Source: Yponomeuta sedellus (lineage: Eukaryota > Arthropoda > Insecta > Lepidoptera > Yponomeutidae). Taken from it: a DNA stretch of 64,000 nt. The number at the start of each line of letters is the position of its first letter. Position 1 is the first letter of the stretch. Where the stretch lies: the NCBI GenBank assembly GCA_934045075.1, contig OW203729.1:8174704-8238703 (forward strand), in the 5' to 3' direction. The notes beneath the pieces are model-generated. The model ran no database searches, was not told the origin of the DNA, and saw only the letters and a program-made list of their open reading frames with translations. Made by a program: the position numbers and the translations under genes. Below are positions 35,901 to 41,800 of this stretch, piece by piece.

Positions 35901-38420
35901 AGATTTGCGTTGTCGTGACATGTCTGACCAAAAAATTCGTCCTATCGCGAATCATCATCGCGAATACAAACACCCTTCGCGCCGCTGTCGGTAAAATGCC
36001 GCACATCAAAGGGTTTTATGGCCCAAAGGCCAAAATCTTATTATGATGTGGTCCAGCTCTTTGCCGTAGAGCTGACACGAAATGTTGTCGCGACAACGCG
36101 AACACGAATCTTCGCCTTCAAGTGTGGCCGCAGCACAATAACACGATTCCTCTAAATCACACCTCCAGAGGAAGTTAACTTAGGTCTTTACGGTTACGTC
36201 GTTTCCTTATCAAATCTCCATTACAGACTATTTTAATCGGCGTTTATATTTTTAGAACAAATAAATCCTGTAGAATATATCCGCATTTAAATAAATGTAG
36301 AACACCTATCTACAAGGTGACTTCGAATTCAGTTGGCAAATTTTAAAGTTTTTTGCACTTTGCACAGTGGATTAACAATTTGTTTGTGTATGAGAAACAG
36401 GTGGTAAGCGTAGTGTCACAGACTTACATTCCTTTGAAGTTACGCGACATATGATGTTTGTTTTGTTTTACGTGTTTATTGCTTTTATCGACTTGAGTGT
36501 CTCCTGATATGTCGAATCGTTGCTGCGTATATCGCTGTGTCATGTACTGGGTTTCCTTGAAATAATCTAGACCTGAAAACAATGTATTGGTTCATTCAAC
36601 CGCATGCCACTCTAGCTTGGCTTCTTGCTGACTAATCGGTGTTGAGTTGGCTTGAATTGGAGACGTAGGTTCATGTAACGATAGGAGTCGCACCATGTCT
36701 TGACCCTTTTTACCAGTTAATATTTTGAGATTAATAACATCAGTCCCTTTCCGAGCAGTAGCAGTCAGTATTTTGGCACTAGGGTTCTTACTTATAAACA
36801 CCGTATACCAGGCTTGTATAGTTACAGTGTTTTGTTCACGTCATTTGAATGTAATTTTCAGTTGGAAGAAAAGAGACAAAATACTGAGTAGTTATATACA
36901 ATACTTACACCAAGTTTACTAGTAAGGCTGTAAGTATTTAAGTTATGCTAACGTCAATTGGACAAGGTCGACTTGGAGCACTAACTTAACTATACCTAAA
37001 GGAGTAATCCGAAAGGTCAATGGGTTCGAATCCGGTATGTACCAATGTCTTTGATAAGAAACGTACGTTGGTTATAGTAGCAATACCACTCGCTAACGGT
37101 GTAGGAATACATCGTGAGTAAACCTGAGTGTCTGAGGTGCTCACATACCTCAGCGACTGGAATTGTCAATCTGCGGTGGACAATCCTGGTAATAAAGCCT
37201 ACACTTTCTCTTTCTCTAAGAGAAGGCGTGCCCTGCAGTGTTACATATATAGGCTACGTAAAAAAATAATAATAATGTAGTCTATATAAGTCCCAGAGGT
37301 TTTTTCTCAAAGAGACAGAGTATGGACATAATTACTACGCTTTCAAGCGTGAGGTATATCAGGCACTTTCCTCAGGAACCCAGATTATCTTTATAGTTAA
37401 CGATTCTTCATACAAAACTTAATTTTAATTTTCAATTAAGTGGCATTTAAAGAGAAAGAGGTATACAGCGCACTAAATCTAATTATTTAGAACTAATCGA
37501 ATCCCAGCATGGGTGCAATTTTTAGCCTCTAAATAGGTTTTTTCATATTTAGGAATAGCTTTTGCTCGCTACTCCGTCCGCGTGGAAAAGATTCAAGGAA
37601 CAAAATTTTGCATTCCCCGTTCAGTCCCTTAAGGGTTAAATTTAGAAAAACGGCGAAACACGTGTTTAATCAATTATGTTGAAGAGTCTTTGTTTTAAGT
37701 TTCAAGAAAATTAGACATCATTCTTTATACTTCCCATACGAATTTTGGCAACTCTTTTCGCCCTCTTAGGGGTTGAATTTCAAAAAAATCCGAATCTTAT
37801 TCCTAGCCTACATTATATATAGAGCCTCTGTGCACAATTTCAGCTTCCTAGGTCCAACGGCTTGGGCTGGGGGTTGATGAGTGAGTCAGTCAGTCAGGAC
37901 TTTGAATTTTATTTATATAGATAGATAGATAGATATATATGGTGCAAGTAGGTCTAAGTAAACTGGACTCACTAAAATCACTTGAAGGACAAGTCAAGTC
38001 TGAAAGTGAATTGCTTCGGAATAGCTTCGGTTTTATTTCTATCTGGTAATGTTCGCAGATGTTTCTCAGCGACGCCTTGAGGCTTCGTTTTGATGCGGAA
38101 ATGGAGCTGAAATAACCATAATGAAGATATTGAAAAACAGTATATTAATATTGTTGAAATCGATTGGTAGTAAAGTTGCTTCAACTTACGTAGGAGTTTT
38201 CCGGTAATGTATGTTATTCCTTGCATTTGACTCTGATTCACTGTTGACCTATAAATTATTTATTGAGTTACACAGGCAGCTACTCTTTAGGTCTGTAAAT
38301 AAAGTATGAATTAAGCACTCTCAGCACATTCCTACATTACAAACTCACTCTTTCAATTTTGGCTACCCTATTCATTTCACACTCATCGAATGAATACATA
38401 AGATACGTATGCCATATTGA
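14808..38420 (-). CDS. BTB-BACK-kelch protein, 25 exons (whole gene)
   Basis: Twenty-five exons, listed separately, join without a phase conflict into about 1175 codons (3528 nt with the stop). Order of the product: ~310-residue hydrophilic N-terminal extension; BTB/POZ (~315-425); BACK (~430-590); a Ser/Thr/Pro-rich linker (~620-830); and kelch repeats forming about six blades (~845-1150), with paired Gly-Gly and spaced Trp. BTB-BACK-kelch proteins typically act as Cullin-3 substrate adaptors or as actin-associated proteins. Which of these applies here cannot be read from the sequence, and I cannot assign an orthologue. Twenty-three introns are GT-AG and one is GC-AG (exon 21/22). Translation may start at the Met 8 codons into exon 1, or in an unseen upstream exon. 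No promoter was identified. Introns hold many transposons. Confidence 0.85.
15065..15345 (+). mobile_element. LINE 3' end fragment
   Basis: Contains 'cccgcgggtgtcgtaaaaggcgact', 'ggggattatgggcattaccccc', 'gagggctatgtccagcagtg' and a gaagaagaag tail. The same block occurs at 20095-20360 and, inverted, at 46893-47030. Confidence 0.65.
15550..15685 (-). CDS. Kelch gene exon 24
   Basis: Encodes EKSASSVGSIDVWDWQAREW and the next strand, ending LAYLGTQLIII. It starts in phase 0 after acceptor gcaattacag and ends one base into a Gly codon at donor gtgaga. Confidence 0.85.
15740..15925 (+). mobile_element. SINE, tRNA-derived
   Basis: 'gggttcgattcccagtgggggccacc', 'tttgtacaaatgg' and 'cacagggtatcctagtgtttggg' are shared with 31289-31500 and 62740-62960. 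Confidence 0.55.
16385..16490 (-). CDS. Kelch gene exon 23
   Basis: Reads WTEIYSLRFPRCFATLF then MNDNLYLVGGAGRLSDK, a full kelch blade core. It begins with one base completing Glu from exon 22 and ends in phase 0 at donor gtaagt. Confidence 0.85.
16500..17045. other. Kelch intron 22 with repeat debris
   Basis: Contains the dispersed tail 'aaaggcgagcttaat' (16565) and a 'agatagatagatag' run (16852-16866) with 'gagaacactttattgcac', both typical of non-LTR element 3' ends. No exon seen. Confidence 0.4.
17046..17250 (-). mobile_element. tRNA-derived SINE
   Basis: On the minus strand the A box (tggctcaattggtagagcg) and B box (gggttcgaatccc) are intact, followed by 'tctaaataggtttttaaa'. The head lacks a proper U33 in the anticodon loop, so it is a SINE and not a tRNA. 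The copies at 22298, 29915, 46710 and 50545 show the same body. Confidence 0.65.
18216..18407 (-). CDS. Kelch gene exon 22
   Basis: Reads VLRSVEKFDPKTGSWTEV, then MAVAATKYRDYIWVAGGMTG, then a strand with Cys-Arg-Gln-Val-Glu. It is GC-rich. It begins one base into a codon, which fits only if exon 21 ends at GGAAG with a GC donor. It ends GA at donor gtaagc. Confidence 0.9.
18770..18965 (-). mobile_element. SINE fragment, minus
   Basis: Inverted copy of the 'ggtgttcacata'/'gccaatccgcggtgg' family (here as 'cccaccgtggattgac' and 'gaacacctcagactctcg'). Confidence 0.45.
18991..19177 (-). CDS. Kelch gene exon 21
   Basis: Reads GADPRDDDIRGKSVVV, VWSYEPVTRSWYSES, and FGLVVHRMALYAIGGQDKKG. After GGA AG the genome reads gcacgtaact. 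The only GT nearby (after CAC) would be out of phase, whereas a GC donor at 18990-18989 gives an uninterrupted kelch repeat GGQDKKGR-VLRSVEKFDP. Confidence 0.8.
19745..19845 (-). CDS. Kelch gene exon 20
   Basis: Reads FDPVTNIWEYVGDLPEPRHH and SVAFLRGRVYLV, a kelch blade. It begins with the last base of an Arg codon and ends one base into Gly at donor gtgaga. Confidence 0.9.
20095..20360 (+). mobile_element. LINE 3' end fragment
   Basis: Second copy of the 15065 block (cccgcgggtgtcgcaaaaggcgact ... gagggctatgtccagcagtggacta), in kelch intron 19. Confidence 0.65.
20474..20632 (-). CDS. Kelch gene exon 19 (first kelch blade)
   Basis: Reads NKLSTSILGPSNKNY, NWDRETVLVFGGIDPHTTYG and GKDIY, entering the kelch domain. 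Acceptor aatatttcag; ends AG at donor gttagc. Confidence 0.85.
21073..21212 (-). CDS. Kelch gene exon 18 (linker)
   Basis: Low-complexity, Ser/Ala/Pro-rich: VAASSPTRASANAPRSEPTC then CESPQISLFRQSKEAVAKIN. Phase 0 in, two bases (AT) out at donor gtaaga. Confidence 0.7.
21908..22018. mobile_element. Foldback MITE
   Basis: Inverted ends 'ggcccacttgcgtcagcccggg' and 'cccgggctgacgcaattgagcct' around a short AT-rich centre, in kelch intron 17. Confidence 0.5.
22078..22206 (-). CDS. Kelch gene exon 17 (linker)
   Basis: Reads QGTSQALNNQEAYHDLPERD then STEFIDTSQSEMSSASV, hydrophilic and acidic/Ser-rich. Phase 0 on both sides; acceptor ccactttttcag, donor gtaaaa. Confidence 0.75.
22298..22450 (-). 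mobile_element. tRNA-derived SINE
   Basis: Same family as 17046 (B box in 'ccgggaatcgaacccgcg' on plus), in kelch intron 16. Confidence 0.6.
22455..22570 (+). mobile_element. RTE-type non-LTR element, 3' end
   Basis: The last ~115 bp of an RTE-like ORF: encodes CMQRLMNVDEAKVICQDHGK then QSLVSAYPSGIQA and a TGA stop, closely matching copies at 24958-25643 (minus) and 26153-26434 (plus). It runs directly into the TATG microsatellite. Confidence 0.75.
22571..22899 (+). repeat. (TATG)n microsatellite, about 82 units
   Basis: An almost perfect tetranucleotide array with one interruption (gtatccatg) near 22845. It starts directly after the RTE 3' end, which normally finishes with a few TATG units, so it appears to be an expanded retrotransposon tail. 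The Tyr-Val-Cys-Met and Tyr-Ile-His-Thr open frames on both strands are artefacts. Confidence 0.95.
23283..23480 (-). CDS. Kelch gene exon 16 (linker)
   Basis: 66 codons, hydrophilic: AQEDSGTSKVPPIKPETND, then FHLQQMFNLSRSGRPDKRPS, then HLKRLHVNNPETTLMTGDMQ. Phase 0 on both sides; acceptor ccacaatctag, donor gtcagc. Confidence 0.7.
23515..23760 (-). mobile_element. RTE 3' end fragment plus LINE debris
   Basis: Begins (minus) with the RTE tail 'ctgtatcccagagggatagg', diverging after ~60 bp into 'ggcaatatgactgacgatagg' type LINE sequence. Confidence 0.5.
24265..24365 (+). mobile_element. SINE tail fragment
   Basis: 'gttcacatacctcagcaaatcc' through 'gagagaagacctatgtcctgcagtgg', the family also at 31905 and 37005. 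Confidence 0.45.
24433..24584 (-). CDS. Kelch gene exon 15
   Basis: Reads NLRGMDTDMPDSTRKPKFDF, PLPATLSAFGGAAADKPMP and SEFFESRKR. It begins with GT completing a Gly codon from exon 14 and ends in phase 0 at donor gtaaga. Confidence 0.8.
24945..25656 (-). mobile_element. 5'-truncated RTE retrotransposon with 13-bp target duplication
   Basis: The body, 24958-25643 on minus, encodes the C-terminal ~219 residues of an RTE-clade endonuclease/reverse-transcriptase polyprotein (YGSETWVWQKKQESRINAVE; ERCGLKEDVVTRIEKEMLRW; GRPRRTYIDQIG; SAYPSG) and ends with a short TATG tail. Flanking copies of cttgtacacaaac (24945-24957 and 25644-25656) form a target-site duplication. The insertion lies immediately beside kelch exon 14, so that the duplicated target itself supplies the GT of the donor. 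It is inactive because the N-terminal endonuclease and most of the RT are missing. Confidence 0.9.
25657..25777 (-). CDS. Kelch gene exon 14
   Basis: Reads NHVTYKEFLKYLEQFMIPKD and QMYQFMALLPSARRNDEIPP. Acceptor actttttttcag, phase 0; it ends one base into a Gly codon at donor gtttgt, which is the first base of the RTE target-site duplication. Confidence 0.85.
25943..26095 (+). mobile_element. tRNA-derived SINE, degraded
   Basis: 'cctcgttggtttagaggtacatgc' head with 'tttacatgtttgtgatgttcttgtccgg' body, related to 31289-31500. Confidence 0.45.
26145..26442 (+). mobile_element. RTE 3' fragment with 8-bp target duplication
   Basis: The body runs 26153-26434. It encodes MERMKEERLTKQIYIANVSG through SAYPSGIQA with a TATG tail, flanked by tagtgttg at 26145-26152 and 26435-26442. 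It is nearly identical to, but inverted relative to, the copy at 24958. Confidence 0.8.
26616..26727 (-). CDS. Kelch gene exon 13 (end of BACK)
   Basis: Reads YVIIKYWYGNNSKNYYHWID then VLGLSEPAERNWIGEEK. The first base completes the Ala codon of exon 12 (DDGLA-YVIIKYWYG) and the exon ends in phase 0 at donor gtgtgt. Without it, exons 12 and 14 would be out of phase, so phase supports it strongly. Confidence 0.85.
26875..27080. repeat. Direct tandem duplication
   Basis: 'gtatctaagaagtgaaatatttc...cctttctctctttga' occurs at ~26875-26965 and again at ~26986-27080, nearly identical: a recent local duplication in kelch intron 12. Confidence 0.8.
27980..28030 (-). mobile_element. LINE 3' tail fragment
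   Basis: Inverted copy of the '...tccagcagtggacta...cctgaagaagaag' LINE end, just downstream of kelch exon 12. Confidence 0.5.
28058..28267 (-). CDS. Kelch gene exon 12 (BACK domain)
   Basis: Reads EIEVLMAGIRWLYGDWSTRK, CVEMMRCVRFGLISPWQLVD, NGELLDIVNQPEVQHMVDDG. These are the typical helices of BACK. It begins with C completing a Ser codon from exon 11 and ends GC at donor gtgagt. Confidence 0.9.
28392..28567. mobile_element. Foldback MITE (copy 1)
   Basis: A ~176-bp palindrome: ggccgcgttttcacggtctt ... gaccgtgaaaacctggcc, arms ~70 bp with 'cggaccgagtgcgcc'/'ggcgcactcggtccg'. A second copy lies at 47756-47925. Confidence 0.75.
28893..29036. mobile_element. Foldback MITE
   Basis: Inverted arms 'gggccaatttctgaattgag' and 'caattcggaaaccggccc' with internal 'agtaaatacttaa'/'ttaagtatttac'. 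A partial relative starts at 62009. Confidence 0.65.
29281..29635. mobile_element. ~355-bp TIR element (copy 1) at kelch exon 11 donor
   Basis: Imperfect 24-bp inverted ends (tacagtgctacacaagaaat / tacagtactacacatcataa), with TA at each outer edge as in Tc1/mariner-type elements. A nearly identical copy is at 41287-41634. The element begins 5 bp inside the intron after exon 11. Confidence 0.7.
29641..29753 (-). CDS. Kelch gene exon 11 (BACK domain)
   Basis: Reads VPRVMRFFLPLVASKDFLDL and EPDEVLTFLRSNYICVT, the first BACK helices. Phase 0 in, AG out at the non-consensus donor gtcggt. Confidence 0.85.
29915..30135 (-). mobile_element. tRNA-derived SINE, rearranged
   Basis: Head as in 17046 (ctcgaacccgcgat), but the 3' part 'tttaagcctctaaataggtttttaaaattgtcc' is duplicated in inverted order, so two half-elements abut. 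Confidence 0.5.
30213..30510 (+). other. Possible solo LTR or orphan core promoter
   Basis: Starts tgttggga. ATATAAATAG at ~30331 is followed ~25 bp later by the arthropod initiator tctcagtt, and AATAAA comes at ~30492. TATA, initiator and poly(A) signal within ~170 bp is LTR logic. Target duplications and the 3' boundary could not be fixed. Confidence 0.35.
30825..30975 (+). mobile_element. LINE 3' end fragment
   Basis: 'ccgaccaggtgggatgacgat', 'gatgctggatgcggcaagctg', 'gagggctatgtccagcagtgg', then a gaagaaga tail; shared with 43435 and inverted at 33483. Confidence 0.65.
31004..31255 (-). CDS. Kelch gene exon 10 (BTB end, BACK start)
   Basis: 84 codons in phase 0: ENVTAEAFHTIYEWMIFNG, NVLDVFCAAQFLSIKDLEEQ and CWSFIINENLFSEDTAFTLY. 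These are the last BTB helices and the linker into BACK. Acceptor tactatttccag, donor gtaaaa. Confidence 0.9.
31289..31500 (+). mobile_element. tRNA-derived SINE
   Basis: A-box-like 'tggtctagcggtagcac' and B-box 'gggttcgattcac', body 'gtacaaatgg...tttgtgatgtccttgc...cacagggtatcctagtttggg'. The best-preserved copy of this family in the window. Confidence 0.65.
31502..31733 (-). mobile_element. Helitron-like fragment
   Basis: On the minus strand it ends '...gttcgccgggacagctagtt', the CTAG-type 3' end seen in lepidopteran non-autonomous Helitrons, and contains 'tttggctgaattctg'. No Rep/helicase coding. Confidence 0.45.
31905..32035 (+). mobile_element. SINE tail fragment
   Basis: 'gtgttcacatacctcagctc', 'gcgggcacgcgcggtaatta', 'gtgaaggcccgtgctctacag': same family as 37005. 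Confidence 0.5.
32174..32291 (-). CDS. Kelch gene exon 9 (BTB core)
   Basis: Reads NTDTVVHIGDEEFHCHHIVL then EVYSSFFDTSPHREIELPV. The Asp-x-x-[VL]-x-[IV]-G-x-x-x-F-x-x-H signature and the 'SSFF' turn are typical of BTB/POZ. First base completes Val from exon 8; phase 0 out at donor gtaagt. Confidence 0.9.
32640..33000 (+). mobile_element. SINE with 5S-like motif
   Basis: 'gcaggatgggtgaccgtccc' resembles the internal region of 5S rRNA, followed by 'cttccgtgcttcgcaagg', 'gttggtgccggc' and 'cccggacttagccctcgtgg'. Shared with 56255-56505 and partly 35020-35130. Confidence 0.5.
33068..33300 (-). CDS. Kelch gene exon 8 (N-terminal extension)
   Basis: Reads EDIDQEAAYGGQHTPTYHSV, LKSPIVQEEHGKDLVSLGYG, PVDWMRIQLPKKQDMIQDLY, RRIHNY. 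Phase 0 in; it ends GT at donor gttagt, which with the G of exon 9 makes Val. No domain recognised; the end leads into the BTB fold. Confidence 0.85.
33483..33582 (-). mobile_element. LINE 3' end fragment, minus
   Basis: 'cgtcgtcgtcgtcagg' tail with inverted '...gtccactgctggacat' and 'cttcagcttgccgcatcca'. Confidence 0.6.
33697..33816 (-). CDS. Kelch gene exon 7 (N-terminal extension)
   Basis: 40 codons, phase 0 both sides: VVFQSSTVGVILADPSQAKV then KVKFEGNENRETEDDGTQQS. Acceptor cccattacttag, donor gttagt. Unrecognised, beta-rich then acidic. Confidence 0.75.
34010..34260. mobile_element. SINE fragments
   Basis: Minus-strand 'ctctcggagtgagagag...cgtgctcaccgtgcccacgggg' abuts a plus-strand piece 'gtaatgagatgatttatacagcgtctagt' of the 10470 family. 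Confidence 0.4.
34362..34446 (-). CDS. Kelch gene exon 6 (N-terminal extension)
   Basis: VSSLGFQRGIAFPFKSTPSG then NLKVQSNQ. The first base completes a Ser codon; phase 0 out at donor gtaagc. Acceptor ttttactccctacag. Confidence 0.75.
35020..35130 (+). mobile_element. SINE tail fragment
   Basis: 'acccggacttggcccccgtgg...gagacccgtgccccagcagtgggg...gggttgataacgg', the 3' part of the 32640 family. Confidence 0.5.
35728..35832 (-). CDS. Kelch gene exon 5 (N-terminal extension)
   Basis: Reads KSRKKTDACNFTGENARN, then Gly-Gly-Gly and MHDPNMSCAENS, ending AG at donor gtaagt; the AG plus C of exon 6 gives Ser. Acceptor gtcatgcag. Confidence 0.7.
35875..36135. mobile_element. MITE with ~'ggccacact' inverted ends
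   Basis: Ends 'tacggccacactatcgcgat' and '...cttcaagtgtggccgcagc' are inverted, and internal 'gcgaagattcg'-type segments also mirror. It lies entirely in kelch intron 4. Confidence 0.55.
36428..36572 (-). CDS. Kelch gene exon 4 (N-terminal extension)
   Basis: Reads LDYFKETQYMTQRYTQQRFD, ISGDTQVDKSNKHVKQNK and SRNFKG. Acceptor acattgttttcag; GT completes Ser from exon 3; ends AT at donor gtaagt. Gln/Lys-rich, unrecognised. Confidence 0.7.
36573..37000. other. Kelch intron 3, unexplained minus frame
   Basis: A 70-80 codon minus-strand frame (36592-36880, includes KILTATARKGTDVINLK) is open but lacks an ATG, and I do not recognise it. It could be an alternative exon or old transposon coding. 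Confidence 0.25.
37005..37270 (+). mobile_element. SINE, near full length
   Basis: A degraded tRNA-like head (gggttcgaatccggta) with 'gtctgaggtgctcacatacctcagcgactgg', 'atctgcggtggacaatcc' and 'gagaaggcgtgccctgcagtg'. The longest copy of this family here. Confidence 0.55.
37505..37930 (+). mobile_element. SINE remnant and degenerate element with gatagata tail
   Basis: 37505-37545 is the 'cagcatgggtgcaatttttagcctctaaatagg' SINE body. 37560-37930 contains 'ggttaaatttagaaaaacgg' repeats, 'gagtgagtcagtcagtcagg' and a gatagatagatag tail, characteristic of an old non-LTR or Helitron-borne repeat. Confidence 0.4.
37973..38106 (-). CDS. Kelch gene exon 3 (N-terminal extension)
   Basis: Reads SISASKRSLKASLRNICEHY, QIEIKPKLFRSNSLSDLTC, PSSDF. 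The first base completes Thr from exon 2; ends A at donor gtgagt, making Ser with exon 4. Another frame through the same bases runs to a stop, but phases on both sides favour this one. Confidence 0.7.
38190..38248 (-). CDS. Kelch gene exon 2 (N-terminal extension)
   Basis: 59 nt: VNSESESNARNNIHYRKTP, ending AC at donor gtaagt. Acceptor ataatttatag, phase 0. Confidence 0.65.
38349..38420 (-). CDS. Kelch gene exon 1 (first recognised)
   Basis: 24 codons, phase 0 out at donor gtgagt. In-frame Met at codon 8 starts MYSFDECEMNRVAKIER and is the likely initiator. An acceptor-like tattgcag precedes the exon, so a 5' UTR or further coding exon may lie upstream. Confidence 0.5.
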
Positions 38421-40170
38421 CTGCAATATAGGTACAAGTGTATTTATCAAAAAAACCCACAATTCTTTTAAAATATTAGCTACTGAATGTTTGTGTCGCC
38501 TCGCAAAATTTGTCAAGAAGAAAAAGATTTGAAATATTGACATGAAATGAGTGCAAAACGTGCAAAACACTTCAGAAAACCATAGAGAGAAGTGGTATTA
38601 TACTTTTAAATTTACTAAATGGTTATAATTTGACCAAGGAGTTTATGCAACCTTTTTGATAGGTATTCAAAAAGTACCTATCTACTGCTGCAAGAAGGTA
38701 TCAGCATGGACGAAGTATGCTCTATGGTGAACGTTGACCTCCATGGTGTCTAGTAGTGTTCGTGGAAAGAAAATTGCATATTCGTGAATAAAAAATATAT
38801 GGCTAGAACTTTTTAGAATTTAAACCTCTCCATGGTGCCTGAATAAAAAAAAAATTACAGCCTAATCCTTGACTGCCAGTTTTTCGTTTAAGCCAAGGAG
38901 GTAACACAGCAGTGTCTTCTAGCTTCCATGGAGGTTAGTGCTCGGCTGTCCATCTATACAATATTCATGGCCCGTTGCGTGATTTTGTTTCTGCCTGGTT
39001 TCAAGCTAAGCTAGTTAGGGTGTACAATTTACCGCCTTTTCTTCGTTAGTAACCTTCAAAGATATCCGAAAATGAGAAATTCAACAGCACTTCAACCTTA
39101 CCTAATGCCAATACACTTCAACCTAATACACACTTTTGGGTTAGGTAGGTTATCGGCAAATGACAACATAAATGTGATGGTCAATCTGCTATTCACTGTG
39201 AGTATTATAAATTGCATTAATTATAAATTCATGATAGCAGAGAACACATTTTACCACTTGTCATAATCCTAGCAAACCTCTCTCGATTCAAAAACGACAT
39301 TTATGGTTCAAAAATCTATTCTAGGCATACTGCATTTTTCTTCGAGAAATGTACATTATTTTCCTCAATACTTAATGTGTAGTCGAGGTTGGTTACTACG
39401 AAAATTCTATTTGATTAGACGCATAGCCGGCATTGCGTCATGATAATTCTACTAAGACATCGATTGCGAACGATCACCGCCACGTCAAGCCTTGTGTACA
39501 GAAGGTACAGTCGACAGTACATCAACATTTTAGTTGCAAATGCGAACTCGCCCGAAACGCAACTGAATATGTACCCTTAATATACTTGGATATAAATAAC
39601 TAGATTATACCATAAAATAGAGGAAAACAGGATTATATACTAACCAAGTACCGCTACTTGTATGAATTTGTCTTTCATAATAAAAAAAAGTCATACAAGT
39701 AATCCGGAAAAAATAATTTTACTCGATTTTTTTTTACCAAACCGGACTTGGACCCTTAAGTAAGCTTAACCTTCCTGCGATGCGGGAAGAGACCTTTTGA
39801 CAGTTATTCTATGAACTTTTTTATGATATAAATATAATGACACTCCGATCTAGTTTAAATAGTTTAATGTACGTTCCCCATGCTGGCAAGCTTGGCCGTG
39901 ACACTGTTGTTTTTGCTCCGCATCCGGCCTCGGTCAATATCCCCGATGCCAAATCACGATAAGATTCGACACTCATGAATGGACTCTCCCGGGCTTTGAT
40001 TCTCGAAAAAATCCTGATTATAGCTACCTACTACAGTCGAATGATTCCGTCTTGGAGACATATAATATTAAGGGCCGACCCGAAATAAAATATAAAAGGT
40101 TCAGGCACAGAAGAAGAACTACCTACTGTAAAGTTTTGAACTAAAACTCCGTAAGCACTACGCATTATTG
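38421..40170. other. Intergenic or 5' region of kelch gene, nothing recognised
   Basis: No further exon or promoter could be supported. Contains a short palindrome at ~38655-38690 (gataggtattc...gtacctatc) and a SINE-tail scrap at ~39740 (accggacttggaccctt). Confidence 0.35.
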
Positions 40171-41127
40171 ACTTAAATTCGGATCAAACAATGGGACTAT
40201 ACTGATCGGACAACACGGATTATTTTTTCCTATTAGTTCGCTCACACAATCGGACTACACTGATCGGACGACGCGGATTATATTTTCCTATTGGTTCGCT
40301 CAAACAATCGGACTATACTGATCGGACGACGTGGATTATTTTTTTCCTGTCGATTCGATTAACTCACTACGCTACGGCAGACTCGAACGCAGACCGCTCA
40401 AACGCCAAGTCGCGCAAGTGACCTACGGGGTAGATGCAGATAACAAACAGAAGTTAATAGCAGAAGTTCAAAATGTCGTTATTGTATTTTTTTTTAGGAA
40501 ATAAATTGTACTGTATCATTTAACATAAAATTAGCTTCAAAACCCACACAAAATTATTATTATTATTATTTTTTAATCTTTTTTATTTATGGAGGGTTCG
40601 GTACACTTGGTGACCATGTCACCCTTGTAATGTCTAACACATTCTTACATACTAAAAGCAAAATCAGTAATAACAAAAAAATAGTCACAAAACATTATGC
40701 ACCTATAGAATTTTAAAAAGCGAGCCCTTCCACGCCAATCATTCTAAAAAAACCTCAATACCACCGTCGTCGCGTCGTGAAGCATCAAGTTGGTTTTTAA
40801 AATAAACCCGTCACTTCTAACAACTTCTTTTTTTCCCACCTTTCCAGAATCCTTCTTTAAAATAAGAAGGAGATTCACCAAATTCAGAACTTTTCTTCCA
40901 ACCAAATCATTAATATTGCATCCCTCTAGGCAATTAATTGGTTGTTCGGATGAGCTCTCCAAAGGCTGACCAATGTTTCATATAGTCACTTTTTAACCCT
41001 TGACACTCCATGTAATTTTCAAAGATTTTCATTCCTTTATCATTTGGCATGCTATGATATACCCAAAATCCATTATCAAATTTGATGGTAAGAAAGGTAA
41101 TATTTTTGGCTTTGTGCTGTTGTCACT

Positions 41128-41370
41128 TTAGCAGCAGTATGAAAACAAGCTCAGAAGTTGAGCTTGTTTCCATACTGCTCTTGCGTAGTGATAGAAACAA
41201 CGTTTTGTGTTTGCCTGCGGAAAAAAATCTTTTATTGTCTTTATTGCTTCATAGTCAGTCATAAATAGTTGTGGATTAAAGCCAGGTACAGTGCTACACA
41301 AGAAATAAGTCTCGCGGATGTACCTGCGCAGATCACCAAATTTTGGATGTGCGGCAAATTGATCGACCAA
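41128..41370 (-). pseudogene. MULE transposase fragment
   Basis: 80 codons, starting MVDQFAAHPKFGDLRRYIR but largely from nested MITE sequence upstream of residue ~30. The segment DYEAIKTIKDFFPQAN...CFYHYARAVWKQ matches the catalytic-domain Asp and Cys/His region of MULE transposases. No full-length frame exists. Confidence 0.6.
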
Positions 41371-41634
41371 TCAGATAGTTTCATTTTATGGCAGGCCGCG
41401 CGCCTTTGTTGCTATTGGTTGATTCAAAGTCATCGTTGCAGGTGACTATTAGTTTGGCAATATTAGCGTGAGCGAAATAGGTAGCGCTTCTGCGGCAATC
41501 AATTCTGCACCTTAACCGTATCGGTTAAAGATCATGTTGAATGTACTTATAGCTTCGGCTACTTTCGTTACACATCTTCCTAGTCTGCGCGAACGTAGAT
41601 TCCCGAAGGGACTTTTATGATGTGTAGTACCTGT
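41287..41634. mobile_element. ~350-bp TIR element (copy 2), nested in the MULE
   Basis: Nearly identical to 29281-29635 over its length, including 'gatgtacctgcgcagat' and 'cgaagggacttttatgatg'. Near-identity suggests recent transposition. Confidence 0.7.
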
Positions 41635-41639
41635 GATTT

Positions 41640-41800
41640 AATCATATTTAGTAATAGTATTTTCTAAGGTTAACACGAGCAGTAGACATAATTAAAACTG
41701 TTTTTATACGGATTTATGCTCGTTTATTACATTTTTACAATTTTCCAACGTTTCGGCACTTTTTCAGGTGCCGTGGTCCCGGATGACTGAGGTGACAGGT
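41640..41800. repeat. Dispersed repeat 'aattaaaactgtttttata' (copy 1)
   Basis: 'ttctaaggttaacacgagcagtagacataattaaaactg', 'ttccaacgtttcggcac' and 'ccgtggtcccgg' recur at 56850-56990 and 61790-61960 (opposite orientation). Confidence 0.6.

Noticed and set aside
37978..38106. Frame LHFRIKTKPQGVAEKHLRT ending in TGA as a terminal exon of another gene
   Set aside because: The alternative frame in the same exon has matching phases to both neighbours and a gtgagt donor.
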